A stretch of DNA of 64,000 nucleotides from Peptoniphilus_A sp022767005 (lineage in GTDB: Bacteria; Bacillota; Clostridia; Tissierellales; Peptoniphilaceae): positions 62,001-126,000 of the forward strand of contig NZ_JBNPOJ010000002.1 in NCBI RefSeq assembly GCF_050315115.1. Direction: 5' to 3'. Below the pieces are notes generated by a model. It made no database searches. It was not told where the DNA came from and saw nothing but the letters and a program-made list of their open reading frames with translations. The position numbers and the translations under genes were made by a program. Positions 17,515-26,078 of the stretch are shown here, piece by piece (the stretch's first letter is position 1; each line of letters begins with the position of its first letter).

Positions 17515-17619
17515 AAACTAAATATTCTATCAGTGTCATATATATTAAGAAAAAATTTTTAATGGCTTTGTAATATCCACAGATAAATCGTTTTTCAATC
17601 AATTAAATACACAAAAGAA

Positions 17620-17660
17620 CACTAGTGAATTACCGAAAAGTAAGTTTACTAGTGCTTTTT
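17620..17660. terminator. Intrinsic terminator between converging genes
   Basis: CACTAGTGAA/TTTACTAGTG, 10 bp with one G-U pair, followed by CTTTTT on the plus strand. The minus-strand run (TTCTTTTG) is weaker. Confidence 0.7.
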
Positions 17661-17662
17661 AA

Positions 17663-18553
17663 TTAAAATTTTTTATTTTTAAAATAACTCATGACAAACT
17701 TTTTAAATTCAAGCTCATTTTTGTTGAGTTCTGATCCCTGTAACCATATAAAAGAGAAATCCCTTTCAAACAATTTATCTAGTTTAAATACATCTACATT
17801 TGAATGCTTAATTTTTTCTGAATTTAGTGTAATTGCTGGTCCAAGTCCGCTTTCTACAAAAGAATGTAACTGAATATCTGACGAAGCATTATAAAGAATT
17901 TTGGGATGGAAATTATATGCTTGATATATTTTTTTAATATTGTTGGCCATAGGATAAGATTCATTAAATGCGACAAAATTAGTATTTTCAAAAATAGAGA
18001 AGTCACTTATTTTATCTATAAAATGGTATCTATTTTTAGGAGCGATTAAAACAAATTCTTCTTTGAATAAAGAATAATTAATTATTAAAGGATCGTCGAT
18101 CCTATTACAAAATCCAAACCTACATTTACCAGATTTTACACTTTCAACAACAAAATTTGAGTCAGTGCCTGTTGAAAGCTTAAAGTTTATTTTTTCTTTA
18201 GGGAAACTAGTATTAAATTCCTTTAATAGATTAGCTATAAAATCAGAACTTAATGAATCAATAGATATTAAATTTATACTATTCAATTGTTCTTTTGAAA
18301 AAGCGGTAATTTCCTTTAGACAACTTTCGTAATTATTTAAAATATTATTTGCGTATTCTAAGAAAATTTTTCCAGAGCAAGTAATTTTAATATTTCTGCC
18401 AGATTTAATAAATAATGTAGTATCTAATTCTTCTTCTAGAGAAGCTATTGAGTAACTTAAACTAGAAGTGGATATTAGATTTTCTTTTGCGGCATTTCCA
18501 TAGTGTTCATATTTTGCTAAAGATTTAAAATAATATAATTGCTGTATATTCAA
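17663..18553 (-). CDS. LysR family regulator of the adjacent catabolic operon
   Basis: 296 residues. Winged helix at 1-60 (MNIQQLYYFKSLAKY, SSLSYSIASLEEELDTTLF) and a LysR substrate-binding domain at about 90-290. It is divergent from the ten-kilobase catabolic operon, the usual layout for a LysR activator of its neighbours. The shared region holds repeated AATGATTA-type half-sites. The inducer is probably the imported substrate or an intermediate, which is inference. Confidence 0.92.
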   Translation of the reverse strand: MNIQQLYYFKSLAKYEHYGNAAKENLISTSSLSYSIASLEEELDTTLFIKSGRNIKITCSGKIFLEYANNILNNYESCLKEITAFSKEQLNSINLISIDSLSSDFIANLLKEFNTSFPKEKINFKLSTGTDSNFVVESVKSGKCRFGFCNRIDDPLIINYSLFKEEFVLIAPKNRYHFIDKISDFSIFENTNFVAFNESYPMANNIKKIYQAYNFHPKILYNASSDIQLHSFVESGLGPAITLNSEKIKHSNVDVFKLDKLFERDFSFIWLQGSELNKNELEFKKFVMSYFKNKKF

Positions 18554-18602
18554 AAAATCACTCCCTTTGTTTCAAAATTTTGTACAATCAAGCAAAATAA
18601 TC

Positions 18603-18729
18603 GAATGATTAATTATTTACATAATACCCTATTTTCAAGGTTTTGTCATGATATAGTGATAAATTTAAAAAAAATCACAAAAAAATTAGGCAAAAACAGG
18701 CATTAATCATTCAAAAAAACTAAATGATT
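18603..18729. promoter_or_regulatory. LysR operator candidates in the divergent control region
   Basis: AATGATTAAT (18603-18612) and its exact reverse complement ATTAATCATT (18702-18711) flank the region, with a third half-site AATGATT at 18723-18729. TATAGT at 18651-18656 is a possible -10 without a good -35, as expected for an activator-dependent promoter. Confidence 0.55.
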
Positions 18730-18854
18730 GAGCGAAAGATTGGAGAGGAGGAAAACGATACCTCAATTTGAAATCATTGAATACCAACAAATTTGAAGAT
18801 ATTATAAAGATACGGAAAACAATTTCAAAGAATTTATTAAAGGAAGGGATTATT

Positions 18855-20291
18855 TTGGCAAAAGAAGTTACACAAGAACAATTAAGTGAATTAAAAGAAT
18901 TAGTTGAAAGAGCAAGAAAAGCACAAAAGGTTATTGAAAATTATACTCAAGAAGAAGTAGACAAATTATGTCGTGCAATATGTGCAAAGTTATATGATGC
19001 AAAAGTTTGGGCAGAATTATGTGATGAGGCTGTAGACGAAACAGGATTAGGAGATAAAGTTACAAAAAGAAATAAAAGAAACAAACTTAAACTAATCCTA
19101 AGAGATTGTATGAGAGCAAAGAGTGTTGGAGCTATTGAAGTAGACGAAGAAAAAGGTATTACTAAATACGCAAAGCCAGCAGGACTTTTAGCAATTTTAG
19201 TACCTACAACAAATCCTTGTTTAACACCAGCAGGTCAAGCTATATACTGCGTTAAAGCAAGAGACGTAATGATTTGTTCACCTCACCCAAGAGCAAAAAA
19301 CGTTACTAATAAATGTGTTGATTTAATTAGAGAAGCTCTTGTAGAAAATGGAGCACCAGCTGATATAGTTCAATGTATTAAAAACCCATCAATTTCATTA
19401 ACTCAATATTTAATGGCTGATGCCGATCTAGTTATCGCAACAGGTGGAAAAGCAATGGTTCACTCAGCATATAGCTCAGGAACACCAGCTTATGGATCAG
19501 GAGCAGGAAATGCTACTGTTATTATTGATGAAACTGCTAATACTGATGAGAGAATTAAAGAAGCAGCTTCTAATACAAGAATTTCAAAAACATCAGACTT
19601 TGGATCAGGATGTTCATGTGATGGAAATTTAGTAATCCATGAATCAATCTACGATAAATTAGTTGAAGCTTTAAAATCAGAAGGCGGATACCTTTTAAAT
19701 GATGAACAAGCTGAAAAAGTTAAAAAAGTAATGTGGGATGAAGAAGGACACAGACTTCCAAAAACAGTTGCAATTAGTCCTCAAAAATTAGGAGAAGCTG
19801 CAGGAACTGAAGTTCCAGAAGAAGCTAATTTCTTAATGGTAACTGGAGGAGGAATGGAAGGCGTTGGAAAAGAACACTTCTTCTCATCTGAAAAATTAAC
19901 TACATTATTGACTTTATTTAAATATGAAGGAGATTTCGAAAATGCCCTAGACATGATGAGAGCATTATTTGAAGTAGGCGGAAAGGGACACTCATGTGGT
20001 CTATATTCATTTGACGATGATCACATTGATGCACTTGGAAAAGCTGCTCCTGTTTCTAGAATTATGATTAGACAACCTAATAACAAGGGAAATGCTGGAT
20101 CAGCAACAAATGGTATGCCTGCTACATCTTCTATGGGATGTGGAACTTGGGGTGGAAATATTGTATCTGAAAATATAGCACTTAAACACTATATAAACAC
20201 TACTTGGGTAGCAAGACCTATTAAAGAAGATATGCCATCACTTGAAGAATTATTCCAAGAATTTTATGTAGAAGGAATGGATCAAGAATAA
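18855..20291 (+). CDS. CoA-acylating aldehyde dehydrogenase, SauS/EutE-like
   Basis: 478 residues. NAD(P)- and CoA-dependent oxidation of an aldehyde to acyl-CoA is expected. The catalytic Cys lies in FGSGCSCDGN (about 253), matching the NGTxCxSE block of acylating dehydrogenases. PTTNPCLTPAG and IATGGKAMVHSAYSSGTPAYG form the cofactor and CoA regions. The closest named type I recall is SauS, which oxidises sulfoacetaldehyde. TTG 18855 is chosen because AGGAAGGG sits 7 bases before it and the protein then begins MAKEVTQEQL. An in-frame TTG at 18768 lies 17 bases after GGAGAGGAGG and would add 29 residues. First gene of the LysR-linked operon. Confidence 0.85.
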   Translation: MAKEVTQEQLSELKELVERARKAQKVIENYTQEEVDKLCRAICAKLYDAKVWAELCDEAVDETGLGDKVTKRNKRNKLKLILRDCMRAKSVGAIEVDEEKGITKYAKPAGLLAILVPTTNPCLTPAGQAIYCVKARDVMICSPHPRAKNVTNKCVDLIREALVENGAPADIVQCIKNPSISLTQYLMADADLVIATGGKAMVHSAYSSGTPAYGSGAGNATVIIDETANTDERIKEAASNTRISKTSDFGSGCSCDGNLVIHESIYDKLVEALKSEGGYLLNDEQAEKVKKVMWDEEGHRLPKTVAISPQKLGEAAGTEVPEEANFLMVTGGGMEGVGKEHFFSSEKLTTLLTLFKYEGDFENALDMMRALFEVGGKGHSCGLYSFDDDHIDALGKAAPVSRIMIRQPNNKGNAGSATNGMPATSSMGCGTWGGNIVSENIALKHYINTTWVARPIKEDMPSLEELFQEFYVEGMDQE

Positions 20292-20308
20292 TAGAAAAAT
20301 AAAAGGAT

Positions 20309-20342
20309 GTTTAAAAGCTACTTTTTTAAGTGGCTTTTAAAC
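20309..20342 (+). other. Intercistronic stem-loop without T tract
   Basis: GTTTAAAAGCTAC/GTGGCTTTTAAAC, 13 bp with one G-U pair and an 8-base loop, followed by AAATATAAA rather than T. It looks like an RNA processing or stabilising hairpin between the dehydrogenase and ThDP genes, not a terminator. Confidence 0.6.
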
Positions 20343-20365
20343 AAATATAAAACTTAGGAGGAATT

Positions 20366-22165
20366 ATGAAAAAACTAATCTCGGAAAAGTTAGTTGAATA
20401 TTTAGAAAATAGAGATACAAAATATGTATTTGGACTTTGTGGACATACTGTAATAGCAATGCTTGATGCCCTTGAAAAGAGTGAAAAGTTAAAATACATC
20501 TCTGTAAGACATGAACAAATTGCATCTACTGCTGCCGATGGCTACGCAAGAGCTACGGGTAAGGCAAGCGTTGTTATGTGCCACTTAGGACCAGGACTTA
20601 CAAATGCAACTACTGGTGTTGCAAATGCTCAAGCCGATTCAATACCAATGGTAGTTATTGCTGGAGATGTTCCAAGCTATTATTTTGGAAAACATCCTCA
20701 CCAAGAAGTAAATCTTCACGCAGATGGAAGCCAATATGAAATTTACAGACCTTTTGTAAAAAGAGCTTTCAGAATTAATACTCCAGAATTATTTCCAGAA
20801 ATACTTGATAGAGCATTTAGACTTGCTGAATCTGGAAGACCAGGACCAGTATTGATTTCTGTTCCAATGGATATGTTCTCAAGAGAATTAGATACAAGAT
20901 TTTTCGAAAGAGTTCAAAATAATAACTTAAAAACAATTAGACCATCACTTGAAAGAGAAACAGCTAAGAAGATTGCAAAATTATTAGTTGAAGCTGAAAG
21001 ACCTATTATACATGTAGGTGGTGGAGTTATTTTATCAAAAGCAACAGAAGAGTTAAAAGAACTTGTAGAATACCTTGACATACCTGTTTCAAGAACACTT
21101 ATGGGACAAGGAGCGCTTTCTGACAGACATCCATTAATGTTAGGAATGACAGGCTTTTGGGGAACTGACTTTATAAATAATAAAACTTCAAATGCTGATG
21201 TTATTTTAGGTCTTGGAACAAGATTTGCAGAAGCAGACTCTTCATCATGGTATAAGGGAGTAACATTTAACGAAGATAATACTAAATTTATACAAATAGA
21301 TATTGCAGAAGAAGAAATTGGAAGAAATTATCCTCTTGAAATTGGAGCTGTTGCAGATATTAAGTTAGCACTTCAAGAAATTATTAAAGCAGTAAAAGAA
21401 ATTTCAGGACCAATAGAAAGAAAAGGTTTAAAAGAAGAAATAGCTAAATTTAAACATGATTTTAAAGAAGCAAACAAAAAAATTGAAAACGACCTTAGAT
21501 TCCCAATGACTCCACAAAAAATATTAAAAGATGTGAGAGAAGTTTTACCAGAGGATGCAATTATTTGTACTGATGTAGGTTGGAATAAAAATGGAGTAGG
21601 ACAACAATTTGACATAGTAAATCCAGGAACAATAATGCATCCAGGTGGATTCGCTACTATGGGATTTGGTTCCGCAGCACTTTTAGGAGTAAAACTTGCA
21701 AAGCCTGATAAGAAAGTTATTACATTAATCGGAGATGGCGGATTTGGAACAAACCCTTCCGTACTAGCTTGTGCTAAGGAATATAATATTCCAGTCGTAT
21801 GGGTAGTTATGAATAATTATGCATTTGGAACAATTGCTGGACTTGAAAAAGCTCACTATAATCACAATTTTGGTACTGTATTTAAGATTGATGGACAACC
21901 TTATAATCCTGAATGGGCAGACATTGCCAAAGGTTATGGCATAAAAGCTAAAAAAGTAAAAAGTGCTGAAGAATTTAAAGAAGCTTTTGAAGAAGCATTA
22001 AATTCAAATGAACCTTATTTATTAGATGTGCCTATGGAAAATATACCAGTGCCAACAGATGGAATATGGAATATTAATGATATTTACACTCCTAAAGATA
22101 ATATCTTCGAAGGACACTTGATGTCAGGAGAAGCTACAAGATCCAGTCATGTAAGCACAGATTAA
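20366..22165 (+). CDS. Thiamine-diphosphate-dependent enzyme of the acetolactate synthase superfamily
   Basis: 599 residues in the three-domain POX/ALS architecture. The catalytic glutamate is E50 in VRHEQIASTAADGYARATG. The ThDP-Mg motif starts GDGGFGTN (456) and ends NN near 483. Known relatives are acetolactate synthases, 2-oxoacid decarboxylases, sulfoacetaldehyde acetyltransferase and the ring-opening hydrolases IolD and cyclohexane-1,2-dione hydrolase. It has no regulatory-subunit partner, so biosynthetic acetolactate synthase is unlikely. With an acylating aldehyde dehydrogenase upstream, it probably releases an aldehyde or cleaves a diketone. AGGAGG precedes the ATG. Confidence 0.82.
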   Translation: MKKLISEKLVEYLENRDTKYVFGLCGHTVIAMLDALEKSEKLKYISVRHEQIASTAADGYARATGKASVVMCHLGPGLTNATTGVANAQADSIPMVVIAGDVPSYYFGKHPHQEVNLHADGSQYEIYRPFVKRAFRINTPELFPEILDRAFRLAESGRPGPVLISVPMDMFSRELDTRFFERVQNNNLKTIRPSLERETAKKIAKLLVEAERPIIHVGGGVILSKATEELKELVEYLDIPVSRTLMGQGALSDRHPLMLGMTGFWGTDFINNKTSNADVILGLGTRFAEADSSSWYKGVTFNEDNTKFIQIDIAEEEIGRNYPLEIGAVADIKLALQEIIKAVKEISGPIERKGLKEEIAKFKHDFKEANKKIENDLRFPMTPQKILKDVREVLPEDAIICTDVGWNKNGVGQQFDIVNPGTIMHPGGFATMGFGSAALLGVKLAKPDKKVITLIGDGGFGTNPSVLACAKEYNIPVVWVVMNNYAFGTIAGLEKAHYNHNFGTVFKIDGQPYNPEWADIAKGYGIKAKKVKSAEEFKEAFEEALNSNEPYLLDVPMENIPVPTDGIWNINDIYTPKDNIFEGHLMSGEATRSSHVSTD

Positions 22166-22203
22166 TAATATAAATGTTTATATTAAATAACCAATAAAAG
22201 AAA

Positions 22204-22226
22204 GGGAGAAAGAATTTCTTTCTCCC
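22204..22226 (+). other. Intercistronic stem-loop without T tract
   Basis: Perfect GGGAGAAAG/CTTTCTCCC stem with an AATTT loop, followed by AAAACAAAAG. It separates the enzyme pair from the TRAP genes and may give the parts of the transcript different stability. Confidence 0.6.
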
Positions 22227-22245
22227 AAAACAAAAGAGGTGAAAA

Positions 22246-22740
22246 ATGTTAAATAAACTTGATAAAAAATTTGAAGAGAGCATATTATGCGTTTTATTAG
22301 TTATTATGACTATTATATTGGGAATTCAAATTGTAGCAAGATATGTTTTCGGGAATTCTTTAGCTTGGTCTGAAGAGTTAGTTAGATATTTGTTTGTATG
22401 GTCAGCTTTTTTAGGTGTTCCATACTGCATAAGAAGAAAAGCATCAATAAAAGTAGATCAATTTAGAAGAATGATGCCCGTAGGTGTTCAAAAGGCATTT
22501 AATTATATAGATAAAATAATTATTTTTGTATTGTTTTTAATAATAGCTTTATTTTCCTTTGATGTAATAAGAAGTACTTACATAAGCGGACAAACTTCTG
22601 CAGCTATGGGAATTCCTATGTGGATAGTTCAGTCTTCTGTTTTTGTAGGTTCAGTGCTTTCAATGATAAGAATAACTCAAAACTTTATTGATTTAATAAA
22701 GGGAAGAGATAGTTTTGAGGAAGAGAAACAGGAGGCTTAA
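22246..22740 (+). CDS. TRAP transporter small permease (DctQ type)
   Basis: 164 residues with four membrane segments (about 15-35, 48-62, 85-108, 125-145). WSEELVRYLFVWSAFLG is the family signature. It pairs with the large permease, which starts on the next base after its stop. AGAGGTG precedes the ATG. Confidence 0.9.
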   Translation: MLNKLDKKFEESILCVLLVIMTIILGIQIVARYVFGNSLAWSEELVRYLFVWSAFLGVPYCIRRKASIKVDQFRRMMPVGVQKAFNYIDKIIIFVLFLIIALFSFDVIRSTYISGQTSAAMGIPMWIVQSSVFVGSVLSMIRITQNFIDLIKGRDSFEEEKQEA

Positions 22741-24036
22741 ATGACTATAGCAAGTATATTTATATTATTTTTAGCTTTAATATTTTTAGGGATTCCTATA
22801 GGAATGATATTGGCGACATTGGGAATACTACCAAACTTGATAGATCCTTGGTTTTCTGCTGACCCTCAATATATTATTAGAGCGATGATAGGTGGAGTTA
22901 ATAGTTTTCCAGTATTGGCAGTTCCAATGTTTATTTTATCTGGAAATCTAATGGCAAAGGGAAAAATTAGTGAAAAACTATTTAATTTCTTTTCATTTTT
23001 TATAGCAAACAAGACAGCAGGACTTCCAATAGCAACAATTGTAACTTGTCTATTCTATGGAGCAATATCTGGTTCAGGGCCAGCTACAACTGCTGCAGTA
23101 GGAGCAATGGCGATTCCTGTTTTAACTAATCTAGGTTATGATATCGTTTTTTCTACGGCTCTTGTTGCGGTAGCTGGAGGACTTGGAGTTATTATACCTC
23201 CTTCAATACCATTTATATTCTATGGACAAAGTGCTGGAGTATCTGTTGCAGATATATTCGTGGCAGGTGTAGTTCCAGGATTGTTAATTGGATTATGTCT
23301 AATGATTTATTCTTGGTATTACTGCAAAAAGAATGGAGAAGATAAAGAAAAATTACAAGCTTATGAAAAAGAAGTAAAGAAAGATGGTTTTATAAAGCTA
23401 TTTTTAAATAGCTTCTGGGCATTATTATCTCCAATAATAATTTTAGGTAGTATTTATACTGGTGTAGCTTCTCCAACAGAAGCCGCAGTTATTTCAGTTT
23501 TTTATTCTTTAATTGTTTCAGTTTTTATTTATAAAACGATAAAATTGAAAGATTTTATAGAAATATTAAAAGAATCTGTAGGTACTTATTCAACAATATT
23601 ATTTATTATTGCAGCAGCTACTGGATTTGCCAGAGTTCTTACATTCATGAAAGCGCCTGAAATAATAGCAGGATTTATAACAAATGCAGTTTCTTCTAAG
23701 ATTGCAGTTTTATTAGTTATAAACCTAGTGTTGTTATTTGTAGGAATGATTATGGATACAACTCCAGCAATATTAGTATTAACACCAATATTGCTTCCAA
23801 TAGTAGTAAGTTATGGAGTAAATCCAATACATTTTGGTGTAATGTTAGTTGTAAACTTGGCAATAGGATTTGTAACGCCACCTCTTGGAATCAACCTCTT
23901 TGTTGCTAGCTCATTGACGGGTGTAAAAGTTGAAAGCATAGTTAAAAAAGCAATTCCATTTATAATAGCATTTTTAATTGCTTTACTCTTAATAACATTC
24001 ATTCCAAAAACAAGTTTAATTTTATTAGGAGGTTGA
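22741..24036 (+). CDS. TRAP transporter large permease (DctM type)
   Basis: 431 residues with about 12 membrane segments. GAISGSGPATTAAVGAMAIP and its second-half counterpart MDTTPAILVLTPILLP mark the inverted-repeat core of DctM. It carries Na+-driven uptake of the ligand delivered by the binding protein. The start abuts the small permease stop. Confidence 0.93.
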   Translation: MTIASIFILFLALIFLGIPIGMILATLGILPNLIDPWFSADPQYIIRAMIGGVNSFPVLAVPMFILSGNLMAKGKISEKLFNFFSFFIANKTAGLPIATIVTCLFYGAISGSGPATTAAVGAMAIPVLTNLGYDIVFSTALVAVAGGLGVIIPPSIPFIFYGQSAGVSVADIFVAGVVPGLLIGLCLMIYSWYYCKKNGEDKEKLQAYEKEVKKDGFIKLFLNSFWALLSPIIILGSIYTGVASPTEAAVISVFYSLIVSVFIYKTIKLKDFIEILKESVGTYSTILFIIAAATGFARVLTFMKAPEIIAGFITNAVSSKIAVLLVINLVLLFVGMIMDTTPAILVLTPILLPIVVSYGVNPIHFGVMLVVNLAIGFVTPPLGINLFVASSLTGVKVESIVKKAIPFIIAFLIALLLITFIPKTSLILLGG

Positions 24037-24044
24037 GAATAAAA

Positions 24045-25091
24045 ATGAAAAAGAAGATTATATGTATTGCATCTTTACTAATGATTATTCCTTTAACACT
24101 TACAGGCTGTTTAAGCACTGAAGAGAGAAGGGGAGAAGCAAAAGAAAAAGATGTATATGAATTATCAATAGCAATAGATTCACAAGAAGATACTGTAACA
24201 GGTATTTTTATGAATAAATTTGCTGATTTACTAGAAGAAAAATCTAATGGAAGAATGAAAATTAATAGATTTCCAAATTCACAACTAGGCGGAGACGGTG
24301 AAATAACAGAAGCTGTTCAAAATGGAAACATAGCATTTGTTGTTCAAACTACAGCTCCACAAGTTTCCTTTGTTCCTGAAGCAGCAATATTTGATGCTCC
24401 AATGGCATTTAAAAATCTAGAGGTTGCAAGAAAAGTTCTTGATGGCAAGCTAACAGATAAACTAAAGGATTACTATGCTAAGAAAAAACTTATTTTATTA
24501 GGCTTTGCAGATCAAGATTTCAGGGTAATGTCTTCAAATAAAAAAGTTGAAAAAATGAGTGATTTAAAAGGTATAAAAATAAGAACGATGGAAAACCCAA
24601 ATCACATTGCATTTTGGAAATTAGTAGGGGCAAACCCAACACCAATGGCTTGGTCTGAAGTTTATATAGGATTACAACAAGGCTCTATTGATGCTCAAGA
24701 AAATCCAATAGAGACAATTGTTGCAAGTAAAGTATACGAACAACAAGATGATGTTATATTAACAAATCATATTCTTCATACATTATGTTTAATTGGTTCA
24801 CCTTCTATAATAAATGAATTACCTGAAGAACTTCAAAAAATCATTTATGAAGCAGCAGATGAAGCAAAAGTATATGCTAGAAAAATGACAGATGAAAGAA
24901 ATGAAGGCAGAGTTCAAATTATTAAAGATAGTGGAACAAAAATAATACCTTTTAACGAAGAATTATTTAATGATATGAGAACTGCAAGTGAACCAGTATG
25001 GAAATCACTAGAAGAACAAATAGGAAAAGATCTTGTCGATACTTTAAGAAGTGAAATTGATAAGGCGGAAAAAGAATTAAATATAAATTAA
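24045..25091 (+). CDS. TRAP transporter solute-binding lipoprotein (DctP type)
   Basis: 348 residues with a lipoprotein signal ending LTLTGC. DctP motifs are clear: SQLGGDGEI, GIKIRTMENP (the arginine that pairs with the ligand carboxylate in this family) and YIGLQQGSIDAQENP. This says the operon's substrate is an organic acid. ATG 24045 is preferred over TTG 24033 because the latter directly abuts the AGGAGG site. The gene lies just past the large permease. Confidence 0.92.
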   Translation: MKKKIICIASLLMIIPLTLTGCLSTEERRGEAKEKDVYELSIAIDSQEDTVTGIFMNKFADLLEEKSNGRMKINRFPNSQLGGDGEITEAVQNGNIAFVVQTTAPQVSFVPEAAIFDAPMAFKNLEVARKVLDGKLTDKLKDYYAKKKLILLGFADQDFRVMSSNKKVEKMSDLKGIKIRTMENPNHIAFWKLVGANPTPMAWSEVYIGLQQGSIDAQENPIETIVASKVYEQQDDVILTNHILHTLCLIGSPSIINELPEELQKIIYEAADEAKVYARKMTDERNEGRVQIIKDSGTKIIPFNEELFNDMRTASEPVWKSLEEQIGKDLVDTLRSEIDKAEKELNIN

Positions 25092-25107
25092 ATAAGGAGA
25101 AGAAAAT

Positions 25108-25977
25108 ATGACCAATAGAATACAAGGAACTACTAGACTTGTTGGACTTTTAGGAAAGCCAATCAGGCATAGCAGATCTCCACATATGCATAATTCAGCC
25201 TTTGAATTTTTGAAAGAGGATTTGGTTTATTTATGTTTTGAAATTGAAAATAAAGATTTAGAAATGGCTTTAAATGCTTTAAAAACATTTGATGCAGTTG
25301 GAGCAAATATAACTTATCCCAATAAGCAAGAAGTATTAAAGTATTTAGATGAAATTGATGAAGCTGCAGAAATAATTGGATCTGTAAATACAATATCAAT
25401 TGACGATAAGACTAAAAAGATAAAAGGTTATAACACAGATGGATTAGGTTTTATTGAATCTCTTGAAAAAAGTGGAATTCAATACAAAGGCAAGAAAATG
25501 GTTCTAATAGGCGTTGGAGGAGCAGGAAGAGCAATTGCTATACAAAGTGCATATTCTGGCGTTGGAGAACTTGTAATAAAAGAGTTAAATAAAGAAGTAG
25601 CTGATGAAGTTATAAATACTATAAAATCAAGAATTCCAAAATGCAATGTTAAATTGCTTTCAAATAATGAAGATGAATTAAAAGAAGAACTAAAAAATGC
25701 TGATTTATTTGTAAATGCAACTCCATTAGGCATGAAGGGAAATATTGATGCTTGTTCAATATCTTCATGCGATATAATCACAAATCCTAATACCTTTGTA
25801 TATGATATTGTTTATGAACCAAAAGAAACAAAGTTCATGAAATTTGCAAAAGAAGCAGGTTGTAAGACTTGCAATGGTATCAATATGATGCTCTGGCAAG
25901 GTGCATTAGCATTTAAGATTTGGACTGGTAAAGATATGCCAATTGATTATGTAAAAAAAGAATTGGGATTGGAATAG
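25108..25977 (+). CDS. Shikimate/quinate dehydrogenase-like oxidoreductase
   Basis: 289 residues with the whole AroE/YdiB architecture: SRSPHMHN substrate loop (22-29), catalytic K73 in NITYPNK and D111 in NTDGLGF, nucleotide-binding GVGGAGRA, NATPLGM, and the ending GINMMLWQGALAFKIWTG. It should reversibly oxidise a ring hydroxyl such as that of shikimate or quinate with NAD(P). NITYPNK differs from the common NVTIPxK. No other shikimate-pathway gene is near, and it sits between a transporter and catabolic genes, so a degradative role fits better than aromatic biosynthesis. Confidence 0.85.
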   Translation: MTNRIQGTTRLVGLLGKPIRHSRSPHMHNSAFEFLKEDLVYLCFEIENKDLEMALNALKTFDAVGANITYPNKQEVLKYLDEIDEAAEIIGSVNTISIDDKTKKIKGYNTDGLGFIESLEKSGIQYKGKKMVLIGVGGAGRAIAIQSAYSGVGELVIKELNKEVADEVINTIKSRIPKCNVKLLSNNEDELKEELKNADLFVNATPLGMKGNIDACSISSCDIITNPNTFVYDIVYEPKETKFMKFAKEAGCKTCNGINMMLWQGALAFKIWTGKDMPIDYVKKELGLE

Positions 25978-26021
25978 TCAAAATTTGATTCATAAAAAAC
26001 ATAGTAACAATTAGTATAGTT

Positions 26022-26039
26022 GGCACTAGATATAGTGCC
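26022..26039 (+). other. Intercistronic stem-loop
   Basis: Perfect 7-bp GGCACTA/TAGTGCC stem with a GATA loop, in the 101-bp gap before the TIM-barrel gene. It is followed by TCTATGTATTT, at best a leaky terminator. Confidence 0.5.
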
Positions 26040-26078
26040 TCTATGTATTTAGGCATATTTTTATAAGGAGGATATAGT

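Noticed and set aside
20309..20342. Hairpin considered as a terminator splitting the catabolic operon
   Set aside because: It is followed by AAATATAAA, not T, and the next gene has no clear promoter of its own.
20366..22165. Biosynthetic acetolactate synthase (ilvB) or sulfoacetaldehyde acetyltransferase (xsc) as a named call
   Set aside because: No ilvN/ilvC neighbours, and no phosphate acetyltransferase or sulfonate genes. Sequence alone does not decide, so only the superfamily is given.
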